This document shows positions 34,689 to 37,642 of a stretch of DNA of 37,642 nucleotides, piece by piece (within the stretch, counting starts at the first letter, position 1; every line of letters starts with the position of its first letter). Source of the stretch: Bacillota bacterium (GTDB lineage Bacteria; Bacillota; Sulfobacillia; Sulfobacillales; JAIMBI01); assembly GCA_021846565.1 (NCBI GenBank), contig JAJZWS010000027.1, forward strand, positions 1 through 37,642, written 5' to 3'. Position numbers and translations under genes: made by a program. The notes under the pieces were generated by a model. It did not search any database and was not told the origin of the DNA. It was given only the letters and a program-made list of their open reading frames with translations.

Positions 34689-35000
34689 ATCCGGGTTGAT
34701 GTGCCGGAGGGTGCGGCCTGCACGTTCTGTGAGCAGAACGCGGTCCGGGAACTCAGCCTGTTCGGCTCGGTCCTGCGCGAGGACTTTACTCCCGAAAGCG
34801 ACATCGACGTGCTGCCCACTTGCCACCTGACGCTTGCGGTCCTTGCCCAGATGGAGGACGACCTGCCCAACGTCGATGTCCAGATCGTGGGGGCCACCGC
34901 CGCCCCCGACCTACCTCGGCTGGCCAACTTGGCCGCGGCCCCCTCGATTGCCAACAAGCCGGTCGCTCCTAGACGTCCTGAGGGCATCACCGCGACCTAG
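34689..35000 (+). pseudogene. Remnant of an MNT-type nucleotidyltransferase antitoxin
   Basis: The frame contains ELSLFGSVLREDFTPESDIDVL, the nucleotidyltransferase core with the GSxxR and SDxDV motifs, but then runs into degenerate text (PTCHLTLAVLAQMEDDLP) and a low-complexity end at 35000. The start is unclear, because the only ATGs lie in the inverted repeat upstream. A following stretch (about 34994-35096, RDLVHVIAADARVVDYQQLF in another frame) looks like a decayed HepT start. Probably an old, dead MntA/HepT pair. Confidence 0.55.
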
Positions 35001-35131
35001 TGCACGTGATCGCGGCGGATGCCCGCGTGGTAGACTACCAACAGTTGTTTTGCCTCCGAGTCCGACGGGTGCGCCGCGGCTATAGCACTGGCGGGTGATG
35101 CCGGCCGCGAGATTGCAGGAGGAACGGCGTC

Positions 35132-35452
35132 GTGAAAATTGAACCCCACACTCTCCCAATCGAATTACATCGCGATGAGTTAATAAGAATTTGCCAAAGC
35201 TTTGGAGTACAAGAACTCCGTCTGTTCGGATCCGTATTGCGAAATGATTTTCATGACCAGAGCGACATCGACGTCTTGTGTACGTTGCAGCCAGACTCCC
35301 CGGCCCGCGGTATGAGGTGGATCGACCTCCTCTTAGCTTTGGAGGACATGTGGGGCCGGCCGGTCGATCTCGTTAAACCAAAGTTTCTTAACCGCATGAT
35401 TCGTGAGGAAGTGTTGCAGGAGGCACAAACGATCTATGTCGCGTCATCATGA
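35132..35452 (+). CDS. MntA-like nucleotidyltransferase antitoxin
   Basis: An intact 106-residue minimal nucleotidyltransferase. The active-site motif GSVLRNDFHDQSDIDVL (GSx10-12DxD) is complete, and WGRPVDLVKPKFLN follows. In characterised MntA-HepT pairs this enzyme AMPylates a Tyr in the HEPN toxin and silences it. GTG 35132 has AGGAGGAAC upstream. Its end overlaps the start of the HepT frame by 17 bases, so the pair was translationally coupled. Base composition is lower in GC than the neighbours, suggesting acquired DNA. Confidence 0.85.
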   Translation: MKIEPHTLPIELHRDELIRICQSFGVQELRLFGSVLRNDFHDQSDIDVLCTLQPDSPARGMRWIDLLLALEDMWGRPVDLVKPKFLNRMIREEVLQEAQTIYVASS

Positions 35453-35791
35453 GGAGCTCTATGTCGGCCATATTCAAAACGCCATTCGAACGCCATCAAC
35501 TGGGCGAGTCATGTAACCCAAGCCGAGTTCATGAGCGATGAATTCGTCCAGTCCGCCATTATCCGTCAGCTGGAAATTGCCGGGGAGGCCGCGGGACGTC
35601 TATCGGAGGCGTTTCGCCAAGCCCATCCGGAGATTGAGGCCCGGCGTCTCAAAGCGTTGAGAAATGTCCTCATACACGGATATGCAGATGTCGACCTTGA
35701 TACGGTGTGGGACATTGTGACACACGACCTGCCAGCGCTCCAAAGGCAGTTGCGGGGTGAGGTTGATTCCGGGCGAGACGCGGGGCACTGA
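35436..35791 (+). pseudogene. HepT-like HEPN toxin, frameshifted near its N-terminus
   Basis: ATG 35436 opens MSRHHEELYVGHIQNAIR, then the frame is lost near 35490. In the next frame the protein continues NAINWASHVTQAEFMSDEFV and keeps the HEPN motif RNVLIHGY (R-x4-H-x-Y, including the Tyr that MntA modifies) and the conserved end DTVWDIVTHDLPALQRQL. Adding one base near 35490 joins the two halves with the helix spacing expected of the family. The toxin is therefore probably not made, unless initiation at ATG 35531 gives a shortened form. Confidence 0.75.
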
Positions 35792-36061
35792 ACACGCTGA
35801 GTTCGGCTCGGCTGGGCGAGGCATCGCCGTGAACGCACGCGGATTCATGCGGATGCGCGGGACCAACAGAGTCGGCGCGGCGGCCGCTGCCGCGCCAGCA
35901 CTTGGCCCAACCACCCGTGGGGGCAGCAGTCTACCAAGACGTCCGCAGCACATCAGCACGACGTGGTGGTGTCGAGGTAGGCTCCAGCCCCGTAGATCTA
36001 ACACGGGCGACGTTCTCACGCGTCCTTTCGCTTGACGGCGGCGGACGGCTCGGGTTCGGGC

Positions 36062-36709
36062 CTAGACAGAGCCCGAAACCGCGCGGGTGCCATCCGGCGG
36101 CGGCCCACTGACAAACACCATCACCAAGGCAATCCACAACAACTCGGCGCCGATGAAGATGCGCTCGTCGAGGCCTCCGAGGCTGTGAGGGTGAAATCCG
36201 CTCCGCCCCAAGGCTAGGAACGCCAGCGCAGCTATCACCCAAACCGCCACCACCATGACGGACACGCGTCCGGCTCGGCGCAGGGCCACCGTCAACAGTA
36301 GCGTGCCCACGAGGCAACTGATGAACGCCAGCATGGCGAGAACCAGGTGAATGACACCATGTGGGGTTGGGGGCGCCCCCTCCAGATCGTCGGGGAAAAA
36401 CGCCAAGAGACCGGACAGCACGCCCCACAGGCCGACCAGGACAATCCCCACGCGCGCGAGCACCGTCGCAGACAGCGTCCGCCACAGGACCACACCGGCC
36501 AGCAGCGACAGCACACCCCGTATCAGAAAATTGGCGTCCATCACCCAGGCGTAAGGACCGCCGTGAGCGTAGTCGCTCTCGGCATTGTGGAGCAGGCTCA
36601 GATTAGGTTCCAGGAAATGCAGGAGTACGTCGATGCCGGCATACAGCACGACACCCATCACCACCAGCCTGGCGGCGTCCGGCAGGTAGAACGACGGTGC
36701 GGTCTTCAT
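36062..36709 (-). CDS. DUF998 family membrane protein
   Basis: The 215-residue integral membrane protein has about six helices. The conserved features of DUF998 are visible: LLHNAESDYAHGGPYAWVMDANFLIRG, then LLAFFPDD and HGVIHLVLAMLAFIS. Its role is not known to me. ATG 36709 follows GGGGGAGA. It is divergent from the marR-type gene with a large palindrome between them, so it is a likely target of that regulator. Confidence 0.82.
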   Translation of the reverse strand: MKTAPSFYLPDAARLVVMGVVLYAGIDVLLHFLEPNLSLLHNAESDYAHGGPYAWVMDANFLIRGVLSLLAGVVLWRTLSATVLARVGIVLVGLWGVLSGLLAFFPDDLEGAPPTPHGVIHLVLAMLAFISCLVGTLLLTVALRRAGRVSVMVVAVWVIAALAFLALGRSGFHPHSLGGLDERIFIGAELLWIALVMVFVSGPPPDGTRAVSGSV

Positions 36710-36862
36710 GGTCTCCCCCTCTCACGCCAAACAACCTCGGACGCTCTGAGCCCGTCGGACACCCTCCAGTGGTCAAGGACCCGGGATTGGGCCAGAGAAG
36801 TCGCCAGCTGCTACGCAAACGGACACTGTGAGAACCAGTCCTCTTCGTTGACGAGGCGCCTC

Positions 36863-36891
36863 CCATATATGCAACCCGGTTGCCTATATGG
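36863..36891. promoter_or_regulatory. 29-bp near-perfect palindrome, likely MarR operator
   Basis: Arms CCATATA-N-GCAACC and GGTTGC-N-TATATGG around a central C match at 13 of 14 positions. It sits in the divergent intergenic region, just upstream of TATGAT (36895-36900) and the marR-type start, where a MarR dimer would block transcription of its own gene and perhaps of the DUF998 gene. Confidence 0.8.
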
Positions 36892-36906
36892 AAGTATGAT
36901 AAGCTT

Positions 36907-37416
36907 ATGAGCATACTGTCAAGCGAACCGTACAGATTCGGCGACCTCCTGGCGCTGGCGCGCGCAGGCTGGGTGGCCCAGATGGCCGACGCCCTCGAGG
37001 CGCAGGGCTACCCAGGCTACCGCCGCACCGATGCCTGGGCCATGAGGCTACTCGCCTCCGGGCCCGTTCCCATCACGCAGGTGGGCATGCGGTTCGGCAT
37101 CTCACGCCAGGGTGGCCGCAAGGTGGTAGACGGACTCATGGCTCGCGGGTATGCCGCCACTGACCCGGACGCGACCGACCGCCGCCGCGTCAATGTGTCC
37201 CTCACCCCGGTGGGCGCCGCCTACGCAGACGCGGTCCTCGCCGTGATCCGAGAGCTGAACGGAAGCCTGGCAGCCCTCGAGGAGCCCCGAGATCTTGAGG
37301 CGGCAGACCGGGTGCTTCGCGCCGCCATGGACGAGCGAGCCCGGCAGACCGCGCAGTGCCTGGTGCGGCCGCCGTCGTCTCCGACCCCGCCGGGGTCACG
37401 GCTGCCTCGCCGGTGA
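36907..37416 (+). CDS. MarR-family transcriptional regulator
   Basis: A 169-residue regulator. The HTH is PITQVGMRFGISRQGGRKVVDGLMARGYA, followed by the wing DATDRRRVNVSLTPVGAAYADAV. The flanking helices would form the dimer interface and ligand pocket. ATG 36907 is chosen because earlier in-frame starts lie inside the palindrome. There is no good ribosome binding site (GGAAG is 12 bases away), so initiation may be inefficient or nearly leaderless. The last 25 residues are low-complexity Pro/Arg and may not be part of the fold. Confidence 0.85.
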   Translation: MSILSSEPYRFGDLLALARAGWVAQMADALEAQGYPGYRRTDAWAMRLLASGPVPITQVGMRFGISRQGGRKVVDGLMARGYAATDPDATDRRRVNVSLTPVGAAYADAVLAVIRELNGSLAALEEPRDLEAADRVLRAAMDERARQTAQCLVRPPSSPTPPGSRLPRR

Positions 37417-37642
37417 CGGCGGCGGGTTATGGCCTTTCGGGTTTTCCCCGCCCGTCGGCCCTCGGTTCATGTCCTTGCGTGGTTCAGTCGCTTCCCCTTT
37501 CGGTTGCGGCCTAGATAGAGGCTCCTGAAAAAAGTCATGTGGCTGGAAAGCGAGGGCGAGGGGGTATTCGGGCGGGGGGAGCCCTGGGCGGATCGGCCCA
37601 GAAACCTACCCCGCGGCCCGGGTTCGGGCCTCCTGCCGCCGC
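37417..37642. other. Right-hand edge, no supported gene
   Basis: A minus-strand frame runs from the window edge to about 37500 and ends TFFRSLYLGRN, slightly like a transposase C-terminus. It cannot be judged without more sequence. Confidence 0.25.

Noticed and set aside
35481-35500. HepT break explained as an 11-bp duplication (AACGCCATTCG/AACGCCATC)
   Set aside because: Possible, but removing 11 bases shortens the first helix, whereas adding one base keeps the family's AI..AI.WA spacing, so a single-base loss is more likely.

Overview
This is a GC-rich bacterial chromosome segment. Two features point to the Bacillota: a T-box leader, and strong AAGGAGG-type ribosome binding sites used with many GTG and TTG starts. 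Several genes suit a high-GC, possibly thermophilic, soil or acidic lineage of the Sulfobacillus/Symbiobacterium kind: a Thermus-length isocitrate dehydrogenase, katG, mtnA and S9 peptidases. The lineage is an inference from gene style, not from a marker gene.

Layout. (1) 1-4.2 kb is worn accessory DNA: an IS21-type end with iterated repeats that cuts an MFS gene, a doubly broken IS1182-type transposase, an orphan gene 3' end and a hypothetical gene. (2) 4.2-10.4 kb is mostly on the minus strand: tRNA-Arg(CCU) with a good promoter and terminator, a winged-helix regulator, isocitrate dehydrogenase, a DUF6671 protein, and an acyl-CoA synthetase plus enoyl-CoA hydratase pair behind a promoter with a palindrome. 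(3) 10.6-12.8 kb holds a GNAT enzyme, two tandem paralogous membrane/zinc-ribbon proteins and a protein with a His-rich tail. (4) 12.9-17.4 kb is amino-acid metabolism: mtnA with a PLP trans-sulfuration enzyme on the minus strand, and divergently a T-box-controlled aroF-tyrA pair. The T-box probably reads a Tyr codon, which matches the tyrosine branch. (5) 17.4-22.9 kb has a membrane diguanylate cyclase behind a structured leader, a CGNR regulator with an SDR oxidoreductase, a divergent degenerate MBL-fold protein, and rsgA with a possible leader ORF and attenuator. (6) 23-32.3 kb has katG, an aquaporin-like protein, two MFS carriers (one PHS-like) and an S9 peptidase. (7) 32.3-35.8 kb is a patch of decaying toxin-antitoxin modules (RHH/PIN, an MNT remnant, MntA/HepT) around an apparently healthy metal-permease/Fur-family operon. 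(8) 36-37.6 kb has a DUF998 membrane protein divergent from a MarR regulator, with a 29-bp palindrome between them.

I found no large undescribed defence or biosynthetic system. The most rewarding parts are the aroF-tyrA T-box paired with a DAHP synthase lacking the usual regulatory domain, the unassigned leader of the diguanylate cyclase gene, the decayed toxin-antitoxin patch with readable inactivating changes, the tandem zinc-ribbon membrane pair, and the marR-region operator. All family assignments were made by eye from motifs, without database searches.
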